This document shows, one piece after another, positions 8,214 to 17,343 of a stretch of DNA of 64,000 nucleotides; the first letter of the stretch is position 1; each line of letters opens with the position of its first letter. Location: NCBI RefSeq assembly GCF_001886615.1, contig NZ_CP018139.1:3410001-3474000 (forward strand), in the 5' to 3' direction. The stretch is from Halomonas aestuarii (GTDB lineage: Bacteria > Pseudomonadota > Gammaproteobacteria > Pseudomonadales > Halomonadaceae). Made by a program: the position numbers and the translations under genes. The notes below the pieces were generated by a model. The model was not told the origin of the DNA. It did no database searches and saw only the letters and a program-made list of their open reading frames with translations.

Positions 8214-9803
8214 TCAGTGCTCCCGCGTCGGCTGGAAGCGGATCTCCGGCCAGCGCTCCTGGGTCATCTGCAGGTTCACGCGCGTGGGGGCGATGTAGGT
8301 CAGGTAGCCGCCCCCGTCGATGGCCAGGTTGGTGCTGGCCTTGCGCTTGAACTCCTCGAGCTTCTTGGCATCGTCGCAGTAGACCCAGCGCGCGGTGTTG
8401 ACGTTCACGCCCTCGTAGACGGCCTCGACCTTGTACTCCTCCTTCAGGCGGTGGGCGACCACGTCGAACTGCAGGGTGCCCACGGCGCCGAGGATCAGGT
8501 CGTTGTTGTCCATCGGCATGAAGACCTGGGTCGCGCCCTCCTCGGAGAGCTGCTGGAGGCCCTTCTGCAGCGCCTTCATCTTCAGCGGGTCCTTGAGGCG
8601 CACGCGCTTGAAGAGCTCCGGGGCGAAGTGCGGGATGCCGGTGAAGCGCATGTCCTCGCCCTGGGTGAAGGTATCGCCGATCTGGATGGTGCCGTGGTTG
8701 TGCAGGCCGATGATGTCGCCCGGCCAGGCCTCCTCCACGTGGGAGCGATCAGAGGCCATGAAGGTCAGGGCGTCGGCGATCTTCACGTCCTTGCCGATGC
8801 GCACGTGACGCATCTTCATGTTCTTCTCGTACTTGCCAGAGCAGACCCGCAGGAAGGCGATCCGGTCGCGGTGGTTCGGGTCCATGTTTGCCTGGATCTT
8901 GAAGACGAAGCCGGTGAAGCGGCCGTCGTCCGCCTCCACCATGCGGGTATCGGTCTCCCGCGGCTGGGGCGGCGGCGCATACTCCACGAAGCCGTCGAGC
9001 ATCTCGCGCACCCCGAAGTTGCCCATGGCGGTACCGAAGTAGACCGGCGTCAGCTCGCCGCGCAGGTAGGCCTCGTGGTCGAAGGGGTGGGAGGCTCCGC
9101 GCACCAGCTCGACCTCCATGCGCAGCTCCTCGGCCTGGTCCTCGCCCAGCACCTCGTCCACCTCGGGGTTGTCGAGCCCCTCGATGCGACGGTCCTCGGG
9201 GATGCGGTTGCCCTGCCCCTGGGTGTAGAGGTGGATGGTGTCGTTGTAGAGGTGGTAGACGCCCCGGAAGTGGCGTCCCATGCCGATCGGCCAGGTCATG
9301 GGGGCACACTGGATGTTGAGCACCTCCTCGACCTCGTCCATCACCTCCACAGGGTCGCGGATGTCGCGGTCCATCTTGTTGACGAAGGTGAGGATGGGCG
9401 TGGTGCGCAGGCGACAGACCTCCATCAACTTGATGGTCCGCGCCTCGACGCCCTTCGCGCCGTCGATCACCATCAGCGCCGAGTCCACCGCGGTCAGGGT
9501 CCGGTAGGTGTCCTCGGAGAAGTCCTCGTGGCCCGGGGTGTCGAGCAGGTTGACGATGCGCCCCCCGTAGGGGAACTGCATCACCGAGGTGGTCACCGAG
9601 ATGCCCCGCTCCTGCTCCATCTTCATCCAGTCGGAGGTGGCGTGACGGTCGTCACGCTTGCTCTTGACCGAGCCGGCCAGCTGGATGGCGTTGCCGAACA
9701 GCAGCATCTTCTCGGTGATGGTGGTCTTGCCGGCGTCGGGGTGCGAGATGATCGCGAAGGTTCTGCGCAGCCCGACTTCACGGGCCAGGGTGGGGTTTGA
9801 CAT
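8214..9803 (-). CDS. prfC: Peptide chain release factor 3
   Basis: RF3 is a translational GTPase that removes RF1/RF2 from the ribosome after peptide release and takes part in post-peptidyl-transfer quality control. The 529-residue protein is full length with G1 SHPDAGKTT, switch region [13 protein letters not shown]3 [17 protein letters not shown]4 NKMDRD, and domains II-III intact through the C-terminal PTREH. The start is the ATG before [15 protein letters not shown]; the upstream Shine-Dalgarno is poor (GGCAC). It is a single-gene unit with the palindromic element beyond its 3' end. Confidence 0.97.
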   Translation of the reverse strand: MSNPTLAREVGLRRTFAIISHPDAGKTTITEKMLLFGNAIQLAGSVKSKRDDRHATSDWMKMEQERGISVTTSVMQFPYGGRIVNLLDTPGHEDFSEDTYRTLTAVDSALMVIDGAKGVEARTIKLMEVCRLRTTPILTFVNKMDRDIRDPVEVMDEVEEVLNIQCAPMTWPIGMGRHFRGVYHLYNDTIHLYTQGQGNRIPEDRRIEGLDNPEVDEVLGEDQAEELRMEVELVRGASHPFDHEAYLRGELTPVYFGTAMGNFGVREMLDGFVEYAPPPQPRETDTRMVEADDGRFTGFVFKIQANMDPNHRDRIAFLRVCSGKYEKNMKMRHVRIGKDVKIADALTFMASDRSHVEEAWPGDIIGLHNHGTIQIGDTFTQGEDMRFTGIPHFAPELFKRVRLKDPLKMKALQKGLQQLSEEGATQVFMPMDNNDLILGAVGTLQFDVVAHRLKEEYKVEAVYEGVNVNTARWVYCDDAKKLEEFKRKASTNLAIDGGGYLTYIAPTRVNLQMTQERWPEIRFQPTREH

Positions 9804-9924
9804 CAATGCGGTGCCTGATCGGGACGCGAATGGGAATGCGAAAGGCCGACATGATACCGCGACAGGCCGGTGGCCTGCATCCTGAAGCGCCGAGAGGCCC
9901 GTCGGCTCCCTTCGCGGGCGAGGG

Positions 9925-10509
9925 CTAGCGGGTGCTGCGTTCGATGATGCGAAGGGTCTTCTCGTCGATGCCCAGGGCACCCCACGGGTCGTCGACGCCC
10001 GCCTCCTCGAGCCAGCGCAGCTGCAGCCGATAGGCCTGCCCCTCCAGGCGTCCCCGGTCGCGGGCGTCGATGTGCTCCCGGTTGTGGACCTGGAAATGGT
10101 GCACCAGCTCGTGGAGCAGGTAGCTGCGCCCGACGGGCGACCCGAGGTCGAAGTCGAGATCCAGGTAGATGTTGCCCTCCGCTGGGTCATAGGCTCCCCT
10201 CACCCGGACGTCCAGTCTGTCGGGGAAGGCCGGGAAGCAGCGGTGCTGAAGGGCGGCCTGGCTCTCGAAGCGGATCCCCGGCAGATCGGGTTCTTCGTAC
10301 GCGGTGCGCGCCCCGAGCCAGGCACTCTGCTCCCGGACGATCCGCGCCAGCGCCGCGGCCATGTCGTCGCCGGAAGATGACGAGACGACCGGGGCCACGG
10401 GAAGCGCCAGCAGCAGGGCCAGCAGCCAGATCGCCAACGGGCGACACCGGGGCGACGGCGGCGAGAACCTGCCCGGGGACAGGACGGTGGCGGCGAGGAA
10501 AGGCGACAT
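9925..10509 (-). CDS. Secreted HExxH-motif protein (DUF6647-like, putative metallopeptidase)
   Basis: A 194-residue product with a long N-region and one hydrophobic segment (residues about 26-44, [16 protein letters not shown]), consistent with a signal peptide or anchor. The mature part contains [15 protein letters not shown], a zincin-type HExxH followed by a further His. A Glu two turns later ([18 protein letters not shown]) could be the third ligand. The family resembles DUF6647. No pro-domain or other catalytic region is seen and the fold is small, so peptidase activity is unproven. Start chosen at the only N-terminal Met; AGAGGTG lies just upstream. Confidence 0.65.
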   Translation of the reverse strand: MSPFLAATVLSPGRFSPPSPRCRPLAIWLLALLLALPVAPVVSSSSGDDMAAALARIVREQSAWLGARTAYEEPDLPGIRFESQAALQHRCFPAFPDRLDVRVRGAYDPAEGNIYLDLDFDLGSPVGRSYLLHELVHHFQVHNREHIDARDRGRLEGQAYRLQLRWLEEAGVDDPWGALGIDEKTLRIIERSTR

Positions 10510-10702
10510 CTTGCACCTCTCGGCTTCCAGGGAGGGAGGGGGCCGGTGACGGTGCCTGGTGCGCCGTCACCAGGGCGGTACCTCGCCAGTCTAGCTGCCG
10601 GGCGCCGGCAGCGCTCCCGGTGGCCATGCGTGCGCATCTGGCCAGGGAGCGACAGGCACGTCATCCTGTCCCTCTGCCCCACCCACCATGCGAGGACACG
10701 CC

Positions 10703-11194
10703 ATGTCACTGAGGGTCGATTTCCGGGAGGCCGAGGAGGCCGGCCGCTGGCATGCCGTCAACGATGGCGTCATGGGCGGCGTCTCCCAGGGAGGGCTGCA
10801 CGTCGAGGAGGGCCTCGGGGTCTTTGCCGGGCGCCTCTCCCTCGACCACGGTGGGGGCTTCGCCTCGGTGCGCCGGGAGCGCGGCGACCCGGCCCTGGAC
10901 GAGGCCCACGGGATGCGCCTGCGGGTCCGCGGCGACGGACGCACCTACCAGCTGCGACTGCGCGCCGACCGGCTCCCCGAGGGCGCGGCCTACCGCGCCC
11001 GCTTCGCCACCTCGGGCGACTGGCAGACCCTCGACCTGCCCTGGAGCGACTTCGAGGCGGTCTACCGGGGCCGGCGGCTGGACGACGCTCCCCCGCTCGC
11101 GCCGGAGGAGATTCGCCAGCTGGGCTTTCTGATCGCCGACCGCCGGGAGGGGGACTTCCGGCTGGAGATCGCCACCCTGGAGGCGCTGGCATGA
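10703..11194 (+). CDS. CIA30-family protein
   Basis: A 163-residue protein with the complex-I-intermediate-associated 30 kDa (CIA30) beta-sandwich pattern: VNDGVMGGVSQG near the N-terminus, FASVRR, a YQLRLRAD strand and a DLPWSDFEAVYRGR segment. In eukaryotes CIA30 assists assembly of respiratory complex I; bacterial homologues are mostly uncharacterised and resemble carbohydrate-binding modules. The start is the second of two nearby ATGs because CGAGGA lies 8-9 bases upstream. Its stop overlaps the next gene's ATG (ATGA), so the two are translationally coupled. Confidence 0.8.
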   Translation: MSLRVDFREAEEAGRWHAVNDGVMGGVSQGGLHVEEGLGVFAGRLSLDHGGGFASVRRERGDPALDEAHGMRLRVRGDGRTYQLRLRADRLPEGAAYRARFATSGDWQTLDLPWSDFEAVYRGRRLDDAPPLAPEEIRQLGFLIADRREGDFRLEIATLEALA

Positions 11195-11595
11195 CGCCAC
11201 AGGAGCGGTCACGGCCCCCCATGATGCTGGTCTACGACGGCCAGTGCCCGATGTGCCGGCAGTTCGTGCGTCTGCAGCGGCTGCGTCGAGACGTCGGCGA
11301 GGTGGAGCTGGTCGATGCCCGGCAGGAGAGCGCCGCCCGCCGCGAACTGAGCGAGCGGGGGATCGACCTGGACGAGGGCTTCGCCCTGCGGATCGGCGAG
11401 CAGTGGATGCACGGCAGCGAGGCCCTGCATCGCCTGGCCCTGATGAGCACCGGCAGCGGCCTCTTCAACCGGCTGATGGCCCGGCTCTTCGCCTCCCCGA
11501 GCCGTACCGCCCGGCTCTACCCCTGGCTGCGGGCCGGCCGGGCGGTGCTGCTGCGCCTGCTGCGGCGCGGGCCCATCGACAATCTCCGGCGCTGA
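11191..11595 (+). CDS. DCC-family thiol-disulfide oxidoreductase-like protein (DUF393)
   Basis: A 134-residue thioredoxin-fold protein of the DCC family, named for the N-terminal motif seen here as VYDGQCPMCRQFV, with a CPMC redox pair. GEQWMHGSEALHRLALMS matches the family's second conserved block. Members are thought to be thiol-disulfide oxidoreductases, but no substrate is established. The start overlaps the CIA30 stop by 4 bases. The C-terminus is Arg/Leu rich (RAVLLRLLRR). Confidence 0.85.
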   Translation: MTPQERSRPPMMLVYDGQCPMCRQFVRLQRLRRDVGEVELVDARQESAARRELSERGIDLDEGFALRIGEQWMHGSEALHRLALMSTGSGLFNRLMARLFASPSRTARLYPWLRAGRAVLLRLLRRGPIDNLRR

Positions 11596-11672
11596 TCACC
11601 GCTGGCGTCTAGCCGAGCAGGTGATCGAGGCGCCTCACCCGAGCTCTGTCCCGATGGACTGTACCGGGACTT

Positions 11673-12338
11673 CTACCAGGGCAGTGGCTCGCCGTTGCTG
11701 TGCCAGAAGCCGCCGCTGGTCTCCAGCGTCAGCGCCTCGATGCGCGCGGCGATGCCCTGGGCGGCCTCGTCCGGGGTGATCAGCCCCCCGAAGTTGACCA
11801 TGCGGGTCTGCACGTAGCCCGGATGGAGCTGGGCCACGGCGATGCCCCGGGGCGCCAGGTCCATCGCCAGCGACTTGCCGAAGGCGTTGAGCGCCGCCTT
11901 GGACGCCCGATAGCCGTAGCGGCCGCCGGAGTCGTTGTCGGCGATCGAGCCCATGCGGCTGGTGATGTTGGCGATCTTGGCGCCCTCTCCCAGGCACGGC
12001 AGCAGTGCCTCGGTCACCCGCAGCGGGGCGTAGGCGTTGATCTCCATCTGCGCACGGATGGCGTCGAAGTCGAGCGCGCCCAGCGACTCGTCGTGGAGCA
12101 TCCCGGCGTTGTTGATCAGCAGGTCCAGCGACTCCCCCGCCAGCGCCTCGGCGAGTCGCGCGACGTCCGCCTCGCGGGTGACGTTGATGCCGTCGATGAC
12201 CCGGGTGGCCACCTCGGAAAGTTCGTCGGAGCCGCGGCGGCAGACGCCGATCACCTGCCAGCCCGCCTGTTGATAATGGCGCGCCAGCGCCAGCCCGACG
12301 CCGCGATTGGCGCCCGTGATCAGTACGGTGGAAGCCAT
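11673..12338 (-). CDS. Short-chain dehydrogenase/reductase
   Basis: A 221-residue classical SDR with the nucleotide-binding motif TGANRGVG, NNAGMLHD, a catalytic Ser in ANITSRMGS and YGYRASK providing Tyr and Lys. The Arg-Arg following the second strand (GVCRRGSD) suggests NADP preference. It resembles the CsgA-like/sniffer group of carbonyl reductases; substrate unknown. The ATG at the 3' end of the triple repeat is preferred since AAAGGAG stands 5 bases before it; two further in-frame ATGs lie upstream within that repeat and would add 7 or 12 residues. Confidence 0.88.
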   Translation of the reverse strand: MASTVLITGANRGVGLALARHYQQAGWQVIGVCRRGSDELSEVATRVIDGINVTREADVARLAEALAGESLDLLINNAGMLHDESLGALDFDAIRAQMEINAYAPLRVTEALLPCLGEGAKIANITSRMGSIADNDSGGRYGYRASKAALNAFGKSLAMDLAPRGIAVAQLHPGYVQTRMVNFGGLITPDEAAQGIAARIEALTLETSGGFWHSNGEPLPW

Positions 12339-12340
12339 GT

Positions 12341-12386
12341 CATCTCCTTTCGATAGCATCTCCTTCGAAGACATCTCCTTCGAAGA
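12341..12386 (-). repeat. Three tandem Shine-Dalgarno-containing units before the SDR gene
   Basis: On the minus strand the 15-base unit TCTTCGAAGGAGATG occurs twice exactly and then a diverged 16-base third copy, CTATCGAAAGGAGATG, directly precedes the SDR start. Each copy contains AAGGAG and an ATG. The first two ATGs are in frame with the gene and the third is not. Confidence 0.9.
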
Positions 12387-12435
12387 AAGAGGGAACCGGC
12401 CCGCGAGGTGCGGCCCAAAAAAGCGCCGGCCAGGA

Positions 12436-13245
12436 TCAGTCCCAGTCGGGGGCGAAGCCGGGGTCGGCGATGCGCTCGCCGCGCTCCAGGCCGGCGATGG
12501 CCTCGAGCTCGTCCTCGCTCAGGGTGAGGTCCAGGGCGGCGAGGTTGCCGGCCAGGTGATCGCGCTTGGTGGAGGACGGGATGGTCACCACGCCGCGGGC
12601 CCGGGTCCAGGCCAGGGCCACCTGGGCCGGCGTGGCCTCGTGGGCCTCGGCGATGCGCTTGAGCGTCGCATCCTCCATCACCTTGCCCACGGCCAGCGGC
12701 ATGTAGCCGGTCACCGTCAGACCGCGAGACTGGCAGTGCGCCACCACGTCGCGGTTCTGCAGGAAGGGATGGACCTCGACCTGGTTGGTGAGCAGCGCCT
12801 CCGGGCCGAGGATCTCCAGGGCCTGGTCGACCTGGGCGATGGTGAAGTTGGAGACCCCGATATGGCGCGCCTGGCCCGCCTGCTGCACCTCGCGCAGGGC
12901 GTTCAGGTAATCGGCCATGGGCACGGCGTCGTCCGGCGACGGCCAGTGGATCAGCAGCAGGTCGACGTAATCGGTGCCGAGCCTGTCCAGGCTCTCGCGC
13001 ACGCTGGCCTTGAGCGAGGCGGGCTCTAGCCGGTCGTGCCATACCTTGGTGGTCAGGAAGAGCGACTCGCGCGGCACGTCGCTCTCGGCGATGGCGGCCC
13101 CCACGTCCTGCTCGTTCTCGTACATCTGGGCGGTGTCGATATGCCGATAGCCCAGGTCCAGGGCGTCGTGGATCACCTGCTTGAGGGTGTCGCCCTTCAG
13201 GCGGAAGGTGCCCAGGCCAGGGTTGGGCAGCGAGGTCGTGCTCAT
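12436..13245 (-). CDS. Aldo/keto reductase (2,5-diketo-D-gluconate reductase-like)
   Basis: A 269-residue NADPH-dependent aldo-keto reductase. The catalytic tetrad is visible as Asp and Tyr in DTAQMYENE, Lys in LTTKVW and His in LLIHWP. The C-terminal cofactor loop is IPSSTKRDHLAGNL. The pattern matches DkgB-like enzymes that reduce methylglyoxal and beta-keto esters; the physiological substrate is not certain. The gene lies upstream of the SDR on the same strand with about 97 bases between them, so co-transcription is possible. Confidence 0.9.
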   Translation of the reverse strand: MSTTSLPNPGLGTFRLKGDTLKQVIHDALDLGYRHIDTAQMYENEQDVGAAIAESDVPRESLFLTTKVWHDRLEPASLKASVRESLDRLGTDYVDLLLIHWPSPDDAVPMADYLNALREVQQAGQARHIGVSNFTIAQVDQALEILGPEALLTNQVEVHPFLQNRDVVAHCQSRGLTVTGYMPLAVGKVMEDATLKRIAEAHEATPAQVALAWTRARGVVTIPSSTKRDHLAGNLAALDLTLSEDELEAIAGLERGERIADPGFAPDWD

Positions 13246-13616
13246 GGAATCTCCCTCTTCGTCGCGTGCGGTATCCGTGTCTGTCCAGTCTAGGTGCGGG
13301 GGGACGCGCCGATTTCAAGGGCCCCTTCTCTGCGACTGGACGAGCTGGGGGGCTGGCGGCGGGCTTTCCTCGCCTTTAACACGGCCTTCAACACGGCCTT
13401 CAACACGGCCTTCACCACGCGGCCTTCGCCCGCGCCGTTCCGGGGCCCTACCGCCGGGAGACGCGCACCTCGTGGATGAGGCTACCCCGTTGACGGGACC
13501 GTGATTGACCCGAGGCACCCCCGCCCGCCGGGGCCTGGCCTACACTGGAGGCCATCGTCATGGCATCCGGCCGCGTTCGCCCCCCCGCGGACCCGGCCCC
13601 CGCAGGAGAAATCGGC
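13246..13616. other. Intergenic region (371 bases) before ftsH
   Basis: This gap between the divergent aldo-keto reductase and ftsH contains no credible gene. It holds a 12-base tandem repeat (13378-13413) in a GC-rich, strongly biased stretch. A TTGACG and a TTGACC lie at about 13491-13510 and TACACT at about 13543, but no pair is correctly spaced for a standard promoter. Confidence 0.7.
13378..13413. repeat. 12-base tandem repeat (AACACGGCCTTC) x3
   Basis: Three perfect copies lie head to tail, followed by a diverged ACCACGCGGCCTTC. The unit length is a multiple of three, but the reading frames across it show no protein-like flanks. Role unknown; it may be a minisatellite upstream of ftsH. 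Confidence 0.95.
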
Positions 13617-15455
13617 ATGGAACCCAATCATCGCTTCAACGTGGTCTACGTGTTGATCGCCATGATGCTCTTCCTGACATTCCAGAACGTCTATCACAAC
13701 TGGCGGACCACCGATCCCATCCCCTACTCGGAATTCACCCGGCTGCTGGAGGAGGGCCGGATCGCCGAGGTGGAGGTCTCCGACGACCGGCTCACCGGGA
13801 CCTTTGCCTCGCCCCAGGCCGACGGGCGCACCGCCTTCACCACGAACCGCGTCGACCCCGACCTGGCTGAGCGTCTGTCGCAGCACGACATCACCTTCGA
13901 CGGCCGCGCCAAGAACCCCTTCCTGACCGTGCTGCTGTCGTGGTTCATCCCGCTGGTCCTGCTGTTCGTCATCTGGTCCTTCCTGATCCGCCGCATGACC
14001 GGAGGCGGCGGTGTCGGCGGCATGATGTCGATCGGTAAGTCCAAGGCCAAGGTCTACGTCGAGACGTCCACCAAGGTGACCTTCGAGGATGTCGCCGGGG
14101 TGGACGAGGCCAAGAACGAGCTCCAGGAGGTCGTGGCCTTCCTGCGCGACCCCGAGCGCTACGGCCGTCTCGGCGCCCATATCCCCAAGGGCATTCTTCT
14201 GGTCGGTCCGCCCGGTACCGGCAAGACCCTGCTGGCCCGGGCCGTGGCGGGCGAGGCCGGCGTGCCCTTCTTCTCCATCTCCGGCTCGGAGTTCGTCGAG
14301 ATGTTCGTCGGGGTAGGCGCCGCCCGGGTCAGAGACCTCTTCGAACAGGCCTCCAAGGCCAAGCCCTGCATCATCTTCATCGACGAGCTGGATGCGCTGG
14401 GACGGGCGCGCGTACCGGGCGCCATGGGGGGGCAGGACGAGAAGGAGCAGACGCTCAACCAGCTGCTCTCCGAGCTCGACGGCTTCGACCCCTCCACGGG
14501 CATCGTGCTGCTGGCCGCCACCAACCGGCCGGAGATCCTCGACCCCGCCCTGCTGCGCGCCGGCCGCTTCGACCGCCAGGTGCTTGTGGACCGCCCCGAG
14601 CGCAAGGGACGGATGCAGATTCTGCAAGTACACATCAACAAGATCCGCGCCCTGGCCCCCGACGTTGACCTCGACCACATCGCCTCGCTGACCCCGGGCT
14701 TCACCGGCGCCGACCTCGCCAACCTCGTCAACGAGGCGGCCCTGCTCGCCACCCGCCGCGACAGCGAGACAGTCGGGATGGAGGACTTCACCAACGCCAT
14801 CGAGCGCATCGTCGCCGGCCTCGAGAAGAAGAGCCGGCTGCTCAATGCCCACGAGCGCGCGGTGGTCGCCCACCACGAGATGGGCCATGCCCTGGTGGCC
14901 GCCTCCCTGCCGGGCATGGACCCGGTGCACAAGGTGTCGATCATCCCCCGCGGGGTCGGCGCCCTGGGCTATACCATCCAGCGGCCCACCGAGGACCGCT
15001 TCCTGCAGACGACCAGCGACCTGAAATACCGCATGGCCGTGCTGATGGGCGGGCGCGCCGCCGAGCAGCTGATCTTCGAGGAGATCTCCACCGGCGCCGC
15101 CGACGACCTGGCCAAGGTCACCGAGATCGCCCGGGACATGGCGACCCGCTTCGGGATGGCCAGCGAGGCCGACCAGGTGGTCTACGAGAAGGACCGCCAG
15201 GCCTTCCTGGGCGAGACCTACACCACCACCCATCCCCACGACTACTCCGAGGACACCGCCCGGGAGATCGACCTCTCGGTGCGCCAGCTGGTCGATGAGG
15301 CCTACGCCCTGGCCCGGCAGACCCTGACCGAACGGCGCCAGGACCTCGAGACCGGCGCCGCCCTGCTGCTCGAGCGCGAGACACTCACCGCCGACGAGTA
15401 CCCGCCGATGCAGCCGTCGCATCCCGCCGAGCGCGACGCCGCCACCGGCACGTGA
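13617..15455 (+). CDS. ftsH: ATP-dependent zinc metalloprotease FtsH (probable second-type paralogue)
   Basis: Membrane-anchored AAA+ protease that extracts and degrades membrane and regulatory proteins. In order: TM1 (residues about 9-27), a periplasmic domain, TM2 (about 103-123), Walker A GPPGTGKT, pore loop FVEMFVGVG, Walker [13 protein letters not shown], second region of homology [17 protein letters not shown], zinc site HHEMGHALV, and the third-ligand region [14 protein letters not shown]. The metal motif is HEMGH where housekeeping FtsH has HEAGH. It is next to nhaD, not to rrmJ/folP as housekeeping ftsH usually is, which supports an accessory FtsH. The start is the ATG before EPNHRF, with AGGAGA 7 bases upstream. 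Confidence 0.93.
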   Translation: MEPNHRFNVVYVLIAMMLFLTFQNVYHNWRTTDPIPYSEFTRLLEEGRIAEVEVSDDRLTGTFASPQADGRTAFTTNRVDPDLAERLSQHDITFDGRAKNPFLTVLLSWFIPLVLLFVIWSFLIRRMTGGGGVGGMMSIGKSKAKVYVETSTKVTFEDVAGVDEAKNELQEVVAFLRDPERYGRLGAHIPKGILLVGPPGTGKTLLARAVAGEAGVPFFSISGSEFVEMFVGVGAARVRDLFEQASKAKPCIIFIDELDALGRARVPGAMGGQDEKEQTLNQLLSELDGFDPSTGIVLLAATNRPEILDPALLRAGRFDRQVLVDRPERKGRMQILQVHINKIRALAPDVDLDHIASLTPGFTGADLANLVNEAALLATRRDSETVGMEDFTNAIERIVAGLEKKSRLLNAHERAVVAHHEMGHALVAASLPGMDPVHKVSIIPRGVGALGYTIQRPTEDRFLQTTSDLKYRMAVLMGGRAAEQLIFEEISTGAADDLAKVTEIARDMATRFGMASEADQVVYEKDRQAFLGETYTTTHPHDYSEDTAREIDLSVRQLVDEAYALARQTLTERRQDLETGAALLLERETLTADEYPPMQPSHPAERDAATGT

Positions 15456-15457
15456 TG

Positions 15458-15478
15458 CCCCTGCTCCGGCAACAGGGG
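15458..15478 (+). terminator. Weak hairpin after ftsH
   Basis: A 6-base stem CCCCTG/CAGGGG with a 9-base loop starts just after the ftsH stop. No U-run follows, so it is only a candidate terminator. Confidence 0.35.
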
Positions 15479-15500
15479 AGGTCTCGAGATGTTCTCGAGG

Positions 15501-15537
15501 CTTCCTTAAGGCTGTCATAAGAAACCCTCCCGATACT
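15501..15537 (+). promoter_or_regulatory. Possible PhoB-type promoter upstream of nhaD
   Basis: CTGTCAT at 15512-15518 is a perfect Pho-box half, preceded at the correct 11-base period by CTTCCTT (4 of 7 matches). A GATACT that could serve as -10 follows 13 bases later. The next gene start is 213 bases downstream (nhaD). Only one good half-site is present, so this is tentative. A CTCGAG...CTCGAG inverted repeat lies just upstream at 15483-15499. Confidence 0.3.
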
Positions 15538-15750
15538 GCGCCCCCGACCGCCAGGGCCTTTTCCCCCGATGCCGGCCGGCGTCGCCACTCGACGATGCCA
15601 CACCCCCGATGGGCCTCCGGCAGCACCGGCGAGGGCCCTGGCCTGTGGCCACCGGAAGGCCCCAGGCCTATTGCGATCACATTATTCGCATCCTAACATT
15701 CTCGCGCTTTCCACCCTGCCCACTCTCCTCCCCGGGAACCCACACTCACC

Positions 15751-17235
15751 ATGCTGACGCTCACACGACCACAGCACAGGCCCAGGCACAGCGCCCGGAT
15801 GCCTGGTCTTCTCATGCTTGCCCTGTTGACCCTGCTGGCCAGCCCCCTGGCCCAGGCCTCCGCCGGGCCTCTGGCGCTCACCAATTCCCTCTACGGCTTC
15901 ACCGCCGTGACGCTGTTCATCCTCGCCTACGCCCTGGTGATGGCCGAGGAACAGCTGCACATGCGCAAGTCGAAGCCGGTGCTGGTCGCCGCGGGCCTGA
16001 TCTGGACGCTGATCGGCTGGGTCTACGTGCAGGCGGGCCTGCCCAACGAGGCCGAGGAGGCCTTCCGGGACACCCTGCTGGAATACAGCGAACTGCTGCT
16101 CTTCCTGCTGGTGGCGATGACCTACATCAACGCCATGGAGGAGCGCCGAGTCTTCGATGCACTGCGTTCCTGGATGGTGCGCAAGGGCTTCAGCTATCGC
16201 TCGCTGTTCTGGATCACCGGTATCCTGGCATTCTGCATCTCGGCCATCGCCAACAACCTGACCACGGCGATGCTGATGTGCGCCGTGGTGCTAAAGGTCG
16301 CCGAGGGCGACAAGCGCTTCATCGGCCTGTGCTGCATCAACATCGTCATCGCCTCCAATGCCGGGGGCACCTTCAGCCCCTTCGGCGACATCACCACCCT
16401 GATGGTCTGGCAGGCCGGCATGGTGGAGTTCAACCAGTTCCTCGACCTGCTGGTGCCCGCCCTGGTCAACTACCTGCTGCCGGCGCTGATCATGAGCGCC
16501 TTCATCAAGAACCGTCATCCCGATTCGCTGAAGGAGGACGTGTGGCTCAAGCGCGGGGCCCGACGCATCATCTTCCTGTTCCTGTTCACCGTGGCCAACG
16601 CCGTGGCCTGCCACACCCTACTGAACCTGCCGCCGGTACTCGGCATGATGACGGGCCTCGGCCTGCTGCAGTTCTTCGGCTACTTCCTGCGCCGCACCCT
16701 GCCCCGCTCGCTCGAGCGCAAGCGCACCCGCTACACCCAGCGCGGCGACTGGAAGAAGCTCGAGCAGCTCGGCAGCGTGGTGCCCTTCGACGTCTTCACC
16801 CGGATCGCCCGCTCCGAGTGGGACACCCTGCTGTTCTTCTACGGGGTGGTGATGTGCGTCGGAGGCCTGGGCTTCATGGGCTACCTCAGCCTGCTCTCCC
16901 ACACCCTCTATGGGGGCTGGGACCCGGTCTGGGCCAATGTCGTGCTGGGCGTGATCTCGGCGGTAGTCGACAACATCCCGGTGATGTTCGCCGTGCTCTC
17001 GATGGAGCCGGACATGTCGATCGGCAACTGGCTGCTGATCACCCTGACCGCCGGCGTCGGCGGCAGCCTGCTCTCGGTCGGCTCCGCCGCAGGGGTGGCG
17101 CTGATGGGCCAGGCGCGGGGCAACTACACCTTCGCCACCCACCTGCGCTGGGCCCCGGTCATCGCCCTGGGGTACGCGGCCAGCATCACCGTGCACCTCT
17201 GGTTGAACGCAGACAGCTTCCGGGTCCTCGGGTGA
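15751..17235 (+). CDS. nhaD: Sodium/proton antiporter NhaD
   Basis: Inner-membrane antiporter of the ion transporter superfamily that exports sodium or lithium against protons, important at alkaline pH and high salt. The 494-residue protein begins with a cleavable-looking hydrophobic segment (residues about 17-37, ending in AQA) and has about a dozen further membrane segments. Conserved features include MAEEQLHMRKSKPVL, SAIANNLTTAML, ASNAGGTFSPFGDITTLMVW and SAVVDNIPVMFAVLS, where the polar residues of the two halves lie. The start is the first ATG; the upstream Shine-Dalgarno is weak, and MPGLLML at residue 17 is an alternative. A hairpin and a CBS-domain gene follow. Confidence 0.95.
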   Translation: MLTLTRPQHRPRHSARMPGLLMLALLTLLASPLAQASAGPLALTNSLYGFTAVTLFILAYALVMAEEQLHMRKSKPVLVAAGLIWTLIGWVYVQAGLPNEAEEAFRDTLLEYSELLLFLLVAMTYINAMEERRVFDALRSWMVRKGFSYRSLFWITGILAFCISAIANNLTTAMLMCAVVLKVAEGDKRFIGLCCINIVIASNAGGTFSPFGDITTLMVWQAGMVEFNQFLDLLVPALVNYLLPALIMSAFIKNRHPDSLKEDVWLKRGARRIIFLFLFTVANAVACHTLLNLPPVLGMMTGLGLLQFFGYFLRRTLPRSLERKRTRYTQRGDWKKLEQLGSVVPFDVFTRIARSEWDTLLFFYGVVMCVGGLGFMGYLSLLSHTLYGGWDPVWANVVLGVISAVVDNIPVMFAVLSMEPDMSIGNWLLITLTAGVGGSLLSVGSAAGVALMGQARGNYTFATHLRWAPVIALGYAASITVHLWLNADSFRVLG

Positions 17236-17288
17236 GCCGCCGACGCACGCCTTAAGTTACTGGTAAGGAACGCATGAAACGGTGACAT

Positions 17289-17319
17289 CAGGAGGGGCCG
17301 GCCACGACGGCGCCTCCTG
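17289..17319 (+). terminator. Candidate hairpin between nhaD and the CBS gene
   Basis: CAGGAGG and CCTCCTG arms (7 bases) enclose a 17-base GC-rich loop in the 108-base gap. No U-run. It may attenuate read-through from nhaD. Confidence 0.35.
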
Positions 17320-17343
17320 ACAACCACGACAAGGAGTTCCCCC

